The notes below the pieces were generated by a model, which saw only the letters and a list, made by a program, of their open reading frames with translations, did not search any database and was not told the DNA's origin. Positions 9,888 through 20,849 of a DNA stretch of 64,000 nt are shown one piece after another (the first letter of the stretch is position 1; each line of letters starts with the position of its first letter). The DNA lies in the NCBI RefSeq assembly GCF_900096755.1, contig NZ_LT615227.1, forward strand, positions 1,269,822 to 1,333,821, given 5' to 3'. The position numbers and the translations under genes were made by a program. Source of the stretch: Polynucleobacter necessarius (GTDB lineage Bacteria; Pseudomonadota; Gammaproteobacteria; Burkholderiales; Burkholderiaceae).

Positions 9888-11051
9888 ATGGCAGAGCTCA
9901 GTCTTCTGGCTGACAGCGCCGGCTCAATACCCGCAGCTAGCGTTATTGCACGTAAAGGCAAGACCGATCCAGCCCTATTCATAGGCTCTGGCAAGGCGAA
10001 TGAGCTCAAGAAGGTGATGGAGGAGCAGGGAGCTGAGCTCGCTATCTTCAATCATCCACTTTCTCCAACCCAGCAACGCAATTTAGAACGTCACATTGGT
10101 TTTCATGTGATGGATCGTACGGGTTTGATCCTTGATATCTTTAGTCAGAGAGCACAAAGCCATATTGGTAAGACACAGGTTGAGCTTGCGCAAGTGCGCT
10201 ATCGCATGTCGCGTTTAGTAAGGGCATGGAGTCACTTAGAGCGTCAACGAGGTGGTATTGGTGTGCGTGGTGGTCCTGGTGAAACGCAGATGGAGTTGGA
10301 CCGCCGTATGTTGGCAACCAAAGCTAAGCGCTTAGAAAATGAACTAGAAAAGTTGCAACGTCAGCAAAGAACGCAAAGAAGAGCGCGCAATCGCAAAGAC
10401 GTGTTTTCCGTCTCCTTGGTTGGATACACCAATGCTGGTAAATCCACTCTATTTAATGCCCTCACCAAAGCGGGGACTTATGCGGCTGACCAGCTATTTG
10501 CCACTTTGGACACCACCTCTAGGAGGGTCCATTTGGACGGAGTCGGCTCCATTGTGGTTTCTGACACGGTTGGCTTTATCCGGGATTTGCCGCACCAGCT
10601 GGTAGAGGCTTTTAGGGCCACTTTGGACGAAACCATCCATGCCGACCTGATTTTGCATGCCATTGATGCCTGCAGCCCGGTTGCCAGGGAGCAAAAAGCG
10701 GAAGTAGAGGCCGTTTTGGAGGAAATTGGGGCTGATGATATCCCCAGAATCGAGGTCATGAATAAGATTGACCAGATGCCGCAAACCTTCACTCGAGGGG
10801 CGGTTTTGGAGCGGGACGAGCAGGGCTTCCCTAGCCAGGTTTTCCTATCAGCCCGGACTGGCTTGGGCCTTGATTTGCTGCGCTCAGCGCTGGCCGAATG
10901 CTCCCAAATGACTGATAGAATAAGGGTCGAACACAACCGTGCCAAGACGCAAATGGCCCCGGACGAGTTTTTAGCACCATTACCAGAACGACTAGAATCA
11001 TCCGAATTTAATCCGATTCCTAAACGAAGCTATTTTTCTAATGATGCGTAA
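9888..11051 (+). CDS. hflX: GTPase HflX; natural start lost or out of frame
   Basis: A ribosome-binding GTPase that splits stalled or heat-damaged ribosomes. The G1 motif GYTNAGKST, G3 DTVGFI and G4 NKID are intact, as are the helical linker (GGIGVRGGPGETQMELDRR) and the C-terminus. The N-terminal strand normally present (THAVLVGVDTGREDFADS) is encoded in frame from about 9834 to 9887 but has no start codon in that frame. An ATG at 9829, three bases after GGAG, is one base out of frame. Adding one base after ATGCG would restore M-R-T-H-A-V-L-V-G-V-D. The next in-frame ATG is 9888, without a ribosome site, so the given start is the minimal coding part. Confidence 0.8.
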   Translation: MAELSLLADSAGSIPAASVIARKGKTDPALFIGSGKANELKKVMEEQGAELAIFNHPLSPTQQRNLERHIGFHVMDRTGLILDIFSQRAQSHIGKTQVELAQVRYRMSRLVRAWSHLERQRGGIGVRGGPGETQMELDRRMLATKAKRLENELEKLQRQQRTQRRARNRKDVFSVSLVGYTNAGKSTLFNALTKAGTYAADQLFATLDTTSRRVHLDGVGSIVVSDTVGFIRDLPHQLVEAFRATLDETIHADLILHAIDACSPVAREQKAEVEAVLEEIGADDIPRIEVMNKIDQMPQTFTRGAVLERDEQGFPSQVFLSARTGLGLDLLRSALAECSQMTDRIRVEHNRAKTQMAPDEFLAPLPERLESSEFNPIPKRSYFSNDA

Positions 11052-12555
11052 ATTTCTAGGCCTTTTTTCGGTCAATGATCCAGGTTGGGGCAATAGCCAC
11101 AACACCGTCGGATCAAAAGATGCCAAAGATGGGCAGGGAAATGAACAAGCTCCAAAAGTAGATTCAGATACAAAACCAACAGAAACTCCGCCAACTAGTC
11201 AGCCAGGCAATAAACCGGCTAAGCCAGATGGCCCTCCAGATTTGGATGAGCTGTGGCGTGATTTCAACGACAGAATTGCTGGAATGTTTGGCGGCAAGAA
11301 AAAACCTGGTGTCACGGGTAGCTCTGCACAAAAGCCTAGTAACAAACCTAATAGCACTGATATTCCTCCGCCGTCACAACGTGGCGGTAATAGCGGTGGC
11401 AATGGTGGCGGTCCATCTGCACCTAACTTTAATTTCAGCAATCCATTCGGATCTAAGGCTAGCGTTCTGATTGGAGCGGCTGCCGTATTCTTCATTTGGG
11501 TATGTAGTGGCTTTTTCATTATTCAAGAAGGCCAAGCGGGCGTTATCCTCACTTTTGGAAAATACGACCACACCGCCAAGCCTGGTATCAACTGGCGTAT
11601 GCCTTGGCCTATTCAGTCTGAAGAGACTGTCAATCTATCTGGAGTCCGTTCAGTAGAAGTGGGTCGTCCGGTATTGATTAAGGCCACCAATCAAAAAGAC
11701 TCTTCTATGCTCACCGAAGATGAAAACATCATCGATGTGCGCTTTGCTGTTCAGTACCGCCTGAAAGATCCAGCTGATTATTTATTTAACAACCGCGATC
11801 CAGATGCTGCAGTAGTTCAAGCGGCAGAAACAGCTGTTCGGGAAATCGTTGCGCGCAGCAAGATGGATGCCGTCTTGTATGAGGGCCGCGAAAAGATTGG
11901 CATTGATTTAGCAAACTCAATTCAGAAGATTTTGGATAGCTACAAGACGGGTATCTACGTCACTAGCGTGACCGTGCAAAACGTTCAGCCGCCAGAACAA
12001 GTTCAAGCAGCATTTGACGACGCCGTGAAAGCCGGTCAAGACCAGGAGCGCCTGAAGAGTGAAGGTCAGGCCTACGCCAATGACATTATTCCGCGCGCCA
12101 AGGGTACCGCTGCTCGCCTCATTCAAGAGGCCGAAGGCTATAAAGCCCGTGTTGTTGCTACAGCAGAGGGTGACGCTACTCGCTTTAAACAAATCTTGGT
12201 GGAGTACTCCAAAGCGCCGCAAGTAACTCGCGATCGTATGTATATCGACAGCATGCGTGAGATGTATAACAACGTTACGAAGATTTTGGTTGATACAACC
12301 AAGAGCAATAGCTTGTTGTATCTGCCGCTCGATAAGATCGTTGCTCAAGTCAGTGCTGAAAGCGCTCAAGCAGCAAGTGCTCAAGTTAACCAGTCGGGGG
12401 CATCCACTCCAACTGGCAGTGTGACTGTAGGAGGGGCAACAGGAGCGAGCGCTCCAAACCCTTCTTCTGGCGCACCAGCGACAACACCGCCTGCTGCAAG
12501 TAGCAATGTAGACAAACGTGATGGTCTTCGTAGTCGTGATCGGGAGTCCAGATAA
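11041..12555 (+). CDS. hflK: FtsH protease modulator HflK
   Basis: A 504-residue SPFH/band-7 membrane protein that with HflC forms the cage around FtsH and modulates its proteolysis. The first ~135 residues are cytoplasmic, rich in Gly, Pro, Asn and Lys. One membrane helix follows (VLIGAAAVFFIWVCSGFFII), then the periplasmic band-7 domain and a long helical part. The C-terminal ~60 residues are low complexity (Ser, Ala, Pro). The start ATG ATG overlaps the end of hflX by 11 bases; either ATG could be used. The stop overlaps the hflC start (TAATG). Confidence 0.95.
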   Translation: MMRKFLGLFSVNDPGWGNSHNTVGSKDAKDGQGNEQAPKVDSDTKPTETPPTSQPGNKPAKPDGPPDLDELWRDFNDRIAGMFGGKKKPGVTGSSAQKPSNKPNSTDIPPPSQRGGNSGGNGGGPSAPNFNFSNPFGSKASVLIGAAAVFFIWVCSGFFIIQEGQAGVILTFGKYDHTAKPGINWRMPWPIQSEETVNLSGVRSVEVGRPVLIKATNQKDSSMLTEDENIIDVRFAVQYRLKDPADYLFNNRDPDAAVVQAAETAVREIVARSKMDAVLYEGREKIGIDLANSIQKILDSYKTGIYVTSVTVQNVQPPEQVQAAFDDAVKAGQDQERLKSEGQAYANDIIPRAKGTAARLIQEAEGYKARVVATAEGDATRFKQILVEYSKAPQVTRDRMYIDSMREMYNNVTKILVDTTKSNSLLYLPLDKIVAQVSAESAQAASAQVNQSGASTPTGSVTVGGATGASAPNPSSGAPATTPPAASSNVDKRDGLRSRDRESR

Positions 12556-13415
12556 TGAATGCGAATCGTTTAATTGCTGCTGGCATTGCACTCATTTATG
12601 TGCTGTCTTCCAGCGTCTTTGTGGTTGATCAGCGTAAGTTTGCTGTCGTGTTTTCTTTTGGACAGATTGTTCGTGTCATTGAAAAGCCAGGCATTCAAGT
12701 GAAGTTGCCGGCGCCGTTTGAAAGCGTGCGTTTCTTTGATCGCCGTATTCTGACAATTGACAATCCAGAAGCAGAGCGCTTTATTACTGCTGAGAAGAAA
12801 AACCTCTTGGTGGATTCTTATGTGAAATGGCGCATTGTTGATCCACGTAAGTTCTTTATTAGCTTTAAGGGTGATGAGCGTTTGGCGCAAGATCGCTTAA
12901 CCCAATTGGTTCGTTCTGCCCTTAATGAAGAGTTCACGAAGCGTACTGTTCGCGAGTTGATCTCTGATCAGCGTGAAGAAGTGATGCAGGGTATTCGTAA
13001 GAAGGTGGCAGATGATGCTGCTGATATCGGCGTAGAGATCGTGGATGTGAGATTAAAGCGCGTTGACCTCTTGGCTGAGATTAGTGATTCTGTTTATCGT
13101 CGTATGGAAGCAGAGCGTAAGCGTGTTGCCAATGAGTTGCGCTCAACCGGCGCCGCTGAATCTGACAAGATTCGTGCCAATGCGGAGCGTCAGCGTGACA
13201 CGATCTTGGCTGAAGCTTATCGTGACGCACAAAAGATTAAAGGTGCAGGTGATGCCAAGGCAACAGCACTTTACGCCGAGGCATTTGGGCGCGACCCTCA
13301 GTTTGCGCAGTTCTATCAAAGCTTAGAAGCCTACCGTAGCTCTTTCAAGGATAAGAAAGACATCATGGTGGTTGAGCCTAATGGCGAATTCTTTAAGTTC
13401 CTGCATAAAAAATAA
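12555..13415 (+). CDS. hflC: FtsH protease modulator HflC
   Basis: A 286-residue partner of HflK: an N-terminal membrane anchor (LIAAGIALIYVLSSSVFVV), then the band-7 domain (QRKFAVVFSFGQIVRVI) and a helical region rich in AEAYRDAQKIKGAGDAKA. It is translationally coupled to hflK by a one-base overlap. Full length. Confidence 0.96.
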   Translation: MNANRLIAAGIALIYVLSSSVFVVDQRKFAVVFSFGQIVRVIEKPGIQVKLPAPFESVRFFDRRILTIDNPEAERFITAEKKNLLVDSYVKWRIVDPRKFFISFKGDERLAQDRLTQLVRSALNEEFTKRTVRELISDQREEVMQGIRKKVADDAADIGVEIVDVRLKRVDLLAEISDSVYRRMEAERKRVANELRSTGAAESDKIRANAERQRDTILAEAYRDAQKIKGAGDAKATALYAEAFGRDPQFAQFYQSLEAYRSSFKDKKDIMVVEPNGEFFKFLHKK

Positions 13416-13435
13416 GAAAGTGAATATTCCAAATC

Positions 13436-14581
13436 ATGAATCGTTGGTTACTTCCTGAAGATATTGCAGATGTTTTGCCAGCAGAGGCTCGCAAGGTAGA
13501 GTCTTTGCGTCGTGCCATTTTGGATTTATATCAATCCTATGGTTATGAGTTGGTTGCTCCCCCAATCCTTGAGTTCTTAGACTCCTTATTGACTGGTACT
13601 GGTTCAGATCTCAATCTACAAACATTCAAGTTGGTAGATCAATTATCAGGTCGCACCCTAGGCTTGCGGGCAGACATGACTCCGCAAGTGGCTCGTATTG
13701 ATGCGCATCTCTTAAATCGCGCTGGTGTCACCCGTCTTTGCTACGCCGGTTCTGTTGCGCATGCTCGCACACCAGTTGGCAGTTCTGCTCGTGAAGAGTT
13801 GCAGCTCGGTGCCGAGATTTACGGTTGCGCCACTTGGGAAGCAGACTTTGAGGCAATGACCTTATTGTTAAAAACGCTTGCAGTAGCAGGTTTAGATAAG
13901 GTCTATCTAGATTTGTCGCATGCTGGCATTCTGACTGGTATCTTGGCTGACCAAAAACTCGATAAAGAAACCATTGAGACTTTGTATGGTTTATTGCAAA
14001 GCAAGGATCGCCCGCGCTTGAGCCAATGGACCACTTGTTTGCCCGCCAAAATATCTGAAGCACTCATTGCTCTGACAGAATTAAATGGCCCATGCACTGA
14101 AGTACTCGTAAAGGCTAAAAAAGTATTGCCGAAACATGCTGCAGTCGATCAAGCCTTAGCTGACCTTGAGCGCCTAGCCTTAGCTGCAAGTGCTTTATCT
14201 ACAAAATTAGAGCTCAGTATTGATCTGGCTGACTTGCGTGGCTATCAATATCACAGCGGCGTAATGTTTGCTGCGTATGTTGATCAGTTGCCGCAACCGA
14301 TTGCAAGAGGCGGTCGCTATGACCATGTTGGTCAAGCTTTTGGTCGCCCACGTCCTGCAACTGGTTTCTCATTAGATCTATTGACCTTGGCTAACTTGTC
14401 TCCTTTAAAGGCGCGCAAGTTAGCAATTCTGGCTCCTTGGATTGAGGATGCGGAATTGAATAAAGCAATAAGCAGTTTGAGAAGTCAGGGTGAGGTAGTG
14501 ATACAGGCGCCAGCTAGTACAACAGTAGAGGCTGCCGAATATGAATGTGATCGAGAGTTGGTGAAGCAAGGCAGCCCTTGA
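13436..14581 (+). CDS. hisZ: ATP phosphoribosyltransferase regulatory subunit HisZ
   Basis: A 381-residue HisRS-like protein that lacks tRNA charging and instead activates the short form of HisG in the first step of histidine synthesis. It keeps the class II core (WLLPEDIADVLPAEA, LRADMTPQVARIDAH, ARGGRYDHVGQAFGRPRPATGFS). The C-terminus stops abruptly at ELVKQGSP. In another frame the following bases read A-L-E-K-stop, so a small indel may have removed the last few residues. The core is intact. It starts 20 bases after hflC and precedes purA, a conserved order. Confidence 0.93.
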   Translation: MNRWLLPEDIADVLPAEARKVESLRRAILDLYQSYGYELVAPPILEFLDSLLTGTGSDLNLQTFKLVDQLSGRTLGLRADMTPQVARIDAHLLNRAGVTRLCYAGSVAHARTPVGSSAREELQLGAEIYGCATWEADFEAMTLLLKTLAVAGLDKVYLDLSHAGILTGILADQKLDKETIETLYGLLQSKDRPRLSQWTTCLPAKISEALIALTELNGPCTEVLVKAKKVLPKHAAVDQALADLERLALAASALSTKLELSIDLADLRGYQYHSGVMFAAYVDQLPQPIARGGRYDHVGQAFGRPRPATGFSLDLLTLANLSPLKARKLAILAPWIEDAELNKAISSLRSQGEVVIQAPASTTVEAAEYECDRELVKQGSP

Positions 14582-14590
14582 GAAGTAAAA

Positions 14591-14631
14591 AAGAAGTAAA
14601 CCTGAAGAAGTAAACCTGAAGAAGTAAACCT
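14591..14631. repeat. 14-bp tandem repeat, about three copies
   Basis: AAGAAGTAAACCTG is repeated twice exactly plus 13 bases of a third copy, in the hisZ-purA gap. The first GAAGTAA sits directly after the hisZ stop, so the array seems to have grown from the old end of the gene. Confidence 0.85.
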
Positions 14632-14642
14632 ATAAGCAGTAG

Positions 14643-16022
<1,380 letters not shown>

Positions 16023-16090
16023 TGGAAAATAATTGATTCAGCATTTATTAACTAATTTATTAACTTTTTGTAAGAACCAAGGTTTACAAC

Positions 16091-18311
16091 ATGACTGCGC
16101 GTACTACCTGTAATAGCCTTCAGGTGGCAATCCCTCTATATCGTTTTATCGAAGACAAAGTACTTCCAGGTACTGGCATTAAGAGCGCTGGCTTTTGGAA
16201 GGGTTTTGATGAAATTGTTAAAGACTTAACTCCAAAAAATGAAGCATTGCTAGCAAAGCGCGATCGCATTCAGCTTGACTTGGATAAATGGCACCAAGCC
16301 AATCCAGGTCCAATCAAGGATATGCCTGCATACCGTAAATTCTTAAAAGAAATTGACTACTTAGTCGACGTTCCAGGAAAAATTACCGCAACAACCAAGA
16401 ATGTGGATGATGAGTTGGCGCTTCAAGCAGGTCCTCAACCGGTAGTTCCTGTTTTAAATGCCCGTTATGCATTGAATGCTGCGAATGCACGTTGGGGTTC
16501 TTTATATGACGCTCTCTATGGCACCGATGTTCTCTCTGAAGAGGATGGCGCTACTAAGACGGGTGCTTACAACCCAATTCGTGGCGCTAAGGTAGTTGCT
16601 TATGCTCGTAACTTCTTGGATCAAGCTGCTCCATTGGCTAAAGGATCACATCGTGATTCAGTTGCTTATACAGTCGACGGCAACAAGCTTTCCGTTAAAT
16701 TAAAAGATGGCAGCGTTACTGGTTTAGCTGATGAGAAGCAATTTGTTGGCTATCAAGGTGACGCGGCTGCACCAAGCTCAGTCTTATTGCGCAATAACGG
16801 CGTTCATATTGATATCGAAATTAATAAGACCAAAACCATTGGCGCAAGCGATCCTGCAGGCATCAATGATGTTGTACTTGAGGCCGCACTATCCACCATT
16901 TTGGATTTGGAAGACTCTATTGCTGCAGTGGATGGTGATGACAAGGTCGTTGCTTATGAGAACTGGTTAGGCATCCTCAGGGGAACTTTAGTTGAGGAAG
17001 TGAAGAAGGGCGATAAGACCATTACTCGTGCACTCAACCCAGACCGTAAGTACAAGGCTGGTATTGGCGCTGTTGATGCAAAAGATGGCGTTGTCACTTT
17101 GCATGGCCGCTCACTCTTGTTCCTCCGTAACGTTGGCCATTTAATGACCAACCCAGCCATCATTACCGGCGAAGGTAAAGAGATCTATGAAGGTATCTTG
17201 GACGCAGTAGTGACTGTATTGATCGATTTGTACGACATTAATCGTCCAGCAAGCCAAGCAATTGGTAATACACGCAAGGGCTCCGTTTATATCGTGAAGC
17301 CAAAAATGCACAGCCCAGAAGAAGTGGCTTTTGCAGGTGAGCTCTTTGGTCGCGTTGAGAAGTTGCTCGGTTTGCCAGCAGACACAGTCAAGCTTGGCAT
17401 CATGGATGAAGAGCGTCGCATGAGTGCCAACATCAAAGCGGCAATTGCTGCTGCAGGTGCACGTGTTGCCTTTATTAATAATGGCTTCTTGGATCGTACT
17501 GGTGATGAAATGCATACAGCAATGTACGCGGGCCCAATGATGCGCAAGGGTGATATGAAGACCAGCAAGTGGTTGTCTGCCTATGAGCGTCGTAACGTAT
17601 TTGCAGGTTTGGATTGTGGCTTGCGTGGCCGCGCTCAAATCGGTAAAGGTATGTGGGCAATGCCAGACATGATGAAGGCTATGGTTGAGCAGAAGATTGT
17701 TCATCCTAAGGCAGGCGCAAATACAGCTTGGGTACCATCACCAACTGCAGCAACTTTGCATGCACTGCACTATCACCAAGTAAACGTAGCAGAGCTCCAA
17801 AAGGAAATGGAAAAGCTCGACACCGCTGCTGAAGCTGAAGCGTTGATCAATGACTTGTTAACTATTATTCCAGTGGTTGAGAAGGCTAATTGGTCTAAAG
17901 AAGAGATTCAGCAAGAATTGGATAACAAACTGCCAAGGCATCTTGGGTTATGTGGTTCGTTGGATCGATCAAGGCGTTGGTTGCTCTAAGGTTCCAGATA
18001 TCCATAACGTTGGCTTAATGGAAGACCGTGCAACTTTGCGTATCTCCAGCCAACACATTGCTAACTGGTTGCTCAACGGTATCGTGACTGCTGATCAGGT
18101 AAATGAGACTTTGCAGCGCATGGCTAAAGTGGTGGATGGTCAGAACGCTGGCGATCCTTTGTACAAGCCAATGATGCCAAACTACAAAGATTCTTATGCT
18201 TATAAAGCGGCCAGCGATTTGATTTTCAAAGGTCTTGAGCAGCCAAACGGCTACACCGAGCCTTTGTTGCACGCTTGGCGTTTAGAGGTTAAGAAGGCTG
18301 GCGCGAAGTAA
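16091..18311 (+). pseudogene. glcB: malate synthase G, frameshifted near the C-terminus
   Basis: Malate synthase G condenses glyoxylate with acetyl-CoA, allowing growth on glycolate, glyoxylate or acetate. The first frame (to 17989) carries most of the protein, with [37 protein letters not shown] and [12 protein letters not shown]. At 17927-17929 one extra A in ACAAACTGCC shifts the frame. The expected continuation [12 protein letters not shown], then [20 protein letters not shown], continues in another frame to 18311. Removing one A restores about 740 codons, normal length. As it stands the product lacks about 120 residues, including C-terminal active-site segments, and is probably inactive. 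A sequencing error in the A run is the alternative. Confidence 0.9.
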
Positions 18312-18329
18312 TTTAGCTCCGACCATACC

Positions 18330-18365
18330 AAAAATGGATTTGCCCACAAAGCAAATCCATTTTTT
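18330..18365 (+). terminator. intrinsic terminator after malate synthase
   Basis: A 14-bp perfect stem (AAAAATGGATTTGC / GCAAATCCATTTTT) with a 7-base loop runs into a T tract, 19 bases after the glcB stop. The A-rich left side also makes it usable in reverse. Confidence 0.85.
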
Positions 18366-18380
18366 ATTGGGCGACACCTC

Positions 18381-18875
18381 ATGTTTGGCTTTCTAAACCT
18401 TTTCTCCAGATCAAATACGAGCTTCCCATTTCAATTGAATGATGGGGGTAGGCAAAAGTCTGGCTTTAAGGGTGGCGCAGGTGACTGCGTGGTCAGATCT
18501 ATTGCGATTGCAGCGAACTTGCCCTATATGCAGGTCTATGAGGACCTCAGGCTTGCTAATGAGTCATATGCCCAATCCTCCCGTAACGATAGACTTGCTA
18601 AGAGATTAAGCGCGAAAGGCTCATCCCCGCGCAATGGTAACCATCGGAATGTCTTCCATGACTACATTCTCAAGTATGGTTTTAAATGGGTTCCGACGAT
18701 GAAGATTGGGGTAGGTTGTCAGGTCCACCTAAGGCCGGACGAGCTACCGGCTGGCACTTTGATAGTGAAGGTGTCAAAGCACCTCACCGCTGTGATTGAT
18801 GGTGTTATCCAAGATACCCACGACCCATCTAGAGGTGGAAGTCGCTGTGTTTACGGGTATTACATCAAAACTTAA
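18381..18875 (+). CDS. uncharacterised protein with a possible papain-like Cys-His-Asp arrangement
   Basis: A 164-residue soluble protein that I do not recognise by name. It has GAGDCVVRSIAIAA (Cys36), a charged central part, then KVSKHLTAVIDGVIQDTHD (His134, Asp145/148) near the end. A GDC..R(A/S)IA block followed by a C-terminal H...D is the order of active residues in papain-fold cysteine peptidases and related transferases; that is inference from pattern only. There is no signal peptide or membrane segment. The ATG has no strong ribosome site. It stands alone between the glcB terminator and a broken channel gene, in a stretch of accessory genes. Confidence 0.6.
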   Translation: MFGFLNLFSRSNTSFPFQLNDGGRQKSGFKGGAGDCVVRSIAIAANLPYMQVYEDLRLANESYAQSSRNDRLAKRLSAKGSSPRNGNHRNVFHDYILKYGFKWVPTMKIGVGCQVHLRPDELPAGTLIVKVSKHLTAVIDGVIQDTHDPSRGGSRCVYGYYIKT

Positions 18876-18964
18876 AGTAATTCCTGAAGTTCATAAAAAC
18901 GAGCATTTTTTGCTAAAAAACAGCATAAATTACCCAGAAAATCGCCTGAAAAGGGCAAATTTTC

Positions 18965-19455
18965 TTAAAGTGATTTCTTCTTGGGTGTGTACTTGAGAAG
19001 CCAGGCCTGTTTATAGACCCCAGTCATCATAATCATGGCCGAGGTAGTCTAGGCGACTGAAAACAGACCGCTGAAGGCGATAAAGAAAGCCATGCTTTTC
19101 CAGCCAAGCGGCAGAATGTCAGTTACAAAGCCAACAGTTGTATAGCAACTGCCAGCAAACATGATGGCATCAATACTATTGGGAATGAGCTTTAGCCACA
19201 GAAGAAAGGCGGTCCAAATAAAGATTTCGCTAATGTGAATCAGGGCAATGACAATAAATGCCACGTAAAAATGGGTAAAGACCCAGTTGTACTTGCCCCC
19301 CTCAAAAGGTTCTTCTTGGTCAGCAATTCAAAGCGCATCACCATGTGATTCAGAGCACTTCCATGAAATATCAGAACAAATACAAGCCCCAAGATTCCAA
19401 GAACGATGTCCATGAAGAGGAAGGTAAAGGAAAAGCTGGTTGCGGTAGGTGGCAT
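18965..19455 (-). pseudogene. two-helix ion channel (potassium-channel-like), broken
   Basis: The minus strand encodes a small channel protein in pieces. The first frame gives MPPTATSFSFTFLFMDIVLG and a membrane helix. After a one-base loss near 19321-19325 the sequence resumes as PFEGGKYNWVFTHFYVAFIV, a second helix, and a pore-like segment SCYTTVGFVTDILPL (compare TVGYG filters). The frame then meets TAG at 19049-19051, where Trp (TGG) fits, and continues as TTSAMIMMTGVYKQAW to a TAA at 18965-18967. Restoring both changes gives about 163 residues. The Ion_trans_2 type assignment comes from the helix-pore-helix layout. Confidence 0.75.
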
Positions 19456-19535
19456 GGTTGTTGTCAAGTCCGTTTGGCGGAGTTTTGTCGATGATTTAGC
19501 TTTGATCGTACCTCAATGCAGATTGGGGCGCTAGA

Positions 19536-20804
19536 GTGGATAATGGACTTTCATCCCCAATTTGCACTGTTGATCCCACTTTGAGTTCTGTTCGAACCCC
19601 CTCGCAAGAGCGTTTCTTTTTGCTTGCCTTGGCAGGCATTCAGTTCACTCATATTTTGGATTTCATGATCATGATGCCCTTAGGGCCCGCGTTCATCAAA
19701 GTCCTTAATATCAATACCCATCAGTTTGGGTTGCTCCTGTCTTCTTATACATTTGCAGCGGCAGCCGCTGGTGTATTTGCCACCTACTATGTAGATCGTT
19801 TTGAGCGTAGAAAACTGCTCTTAAGTCTATATGCCTTTTTCATCATCGCAACATTGGCTTGTGGTTTGGCGCCAAATTATGAAATGCTCTTTATCGCTAG
19901 AGCTTTTGCTGGTGCGTTTGGCGGTATCTTAGGCTCCCTAGTGCAAACCATTGTGGCTGACTCCATTCCGTTTGAGCGCAGAGGAAAGGCGCTGGGCACA
20001 GTGATGGTGGCTTTCTCGGTCTCTACGGTTGCAGGCGTACCTTTAGGTTTATTTTTGGCAAATCACATTCCGGCTTTAGGTTGGCGCGCGCCATTCATTT
20101 TCATTGCTTTGGTTTCTACTTTGATTTTGTATTTGGGTTATCGCAATATTCCCAAGATTGCAGGGCACTTAGATCATGTGCACGAGGGCAGTCGCTTTAA
20201 TCAGATCTATAAGATATTGACGGCGCAGCAGCATTTAAAAGCCTTTGTATTTATGGCTTTCATCATGGTTACCGGATTCTCGGTTATTCCGTATATCGCG
20301 CTTTATCTCACTACTAATGTGGGTATTGATAATTCTTATATTTCACTGATCTATTTATGTGGCGGGATCGCAACCCTAATGAGTTCACGCTTTATTGGGC
20401 ACATGGCAGATAAATATGGCAAGGTCAAAGTGTTCAGGGTGCTTGCAGTCATCAGCCTAATTCCTTTGGTAGTCACTACGAATTTGCCGGTAACTCCTTT
20501 ATGGATTGTTTTAATCAATTCAACAGCATTTTTCATCTTAGTTTCTGGTCGCATGATTCCTGCTATGGCAATTGTGAGTCAGGTCGTAGATAACAAAATT
20601 CGGGGCACCTTTATGAGTCTTGTTGGATCGGTACAAATGCTGTCTTCCGGTATTGCTTCAGTAATAGCTGGCGCAATTGTGACGATTAGGCCGGACGGCA
20701 TGATGGAGCACTACAACATTGTGGGTTACGGGGCAGCCATTTGTGGATTGCTAACAATCTGGCTGGTAGGATATATCCATTCGGATGCAAAAGCCCCTCA
20801 GTAA
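19536..20804 (+). CDS. MFS transporter, drug/sugar efflux type
   Basis: A 422-residue major-facilitator protein with about 12 membrane helices. It has the loop 2-3 motif (YVDRFERRKLLL, the GxxxDRxGRR position), PFERRGKALGTVMVAFSVSTVAGVPLG in the motif-C region, and a second-half GHMADKYGKVKVF. It resembles AraJ/Bcr-type proton-driven efflux carriers; the substrate cannot be read from sequence. The start is GTG 19536. It is divergent from the broken channel gene, and the dienelactone hydrolase remnant begins 45 bases after its stop. Confidence 0.88.
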   Translation: MDNGLSSPICTVDPTLSSVRTPSQERFFLLALAGIQFTHILDFMIMMPLGPAFIKVLNINTHQFGLLLSSYTFAAAAAGVFATYYVDRFERRKLLLSLYAFFIIATLACGLAPNYEMLFIARAFAGAFGGILGSLVQTIVADSIPFERRGKALGTVMVAFSVSTVAGVPLGLFLANHIPALGWRAPFIFIALVSTLILYLGYRNIPKIAGHLDHVHEGSRFNQIYKILTAQQHLKAFVFMAFIMVTGFSVIPYIALYLTTNVGIDNSYISLIYLCGGIATLMSSRFIGHMADKYGKVKVFRVLAVISLIPLVVTTNLPVTPLWIVLINSTAFFILVSGRMIPAMAIVSQVVDNKIRGTFMSLVGSVQMLSSGIASVIAGAIVTIRPDGMMEHYNIVGYGAAICGLLTIWLVGYIHSDAKAPQ

Positions 20805-20849
20805 GTGGCGACGAAGTCATTCAGAGATCAAGGTGATAAGGGAAAGAAC

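Noticed and set aside
10478..10945. 155-codon minus-strand frame inside hflX
   Set aside because: Mirror of the GTPase domain coding sequence, with no independent family features.
14591..14631. CRISPR-like repeat array
   Set aside because: Contiguous 14-base units without spacers; a slippage tandem repeat.
17141..17704. 187-codon open frame on the minus strand inside malate synthase
   Set aside because: It is antisense to a clear coding gene, has no ribosome site and reads as Cys/His/Thr-rich nonsense; a shadow of codon bias.
16091..18311. Programmed frameshifting in malate synthase or the other split genes
   Set aside because: The break sites share no slippery heptamer plus downstream structure, they differ in direction, and the families do not use frameshifting.
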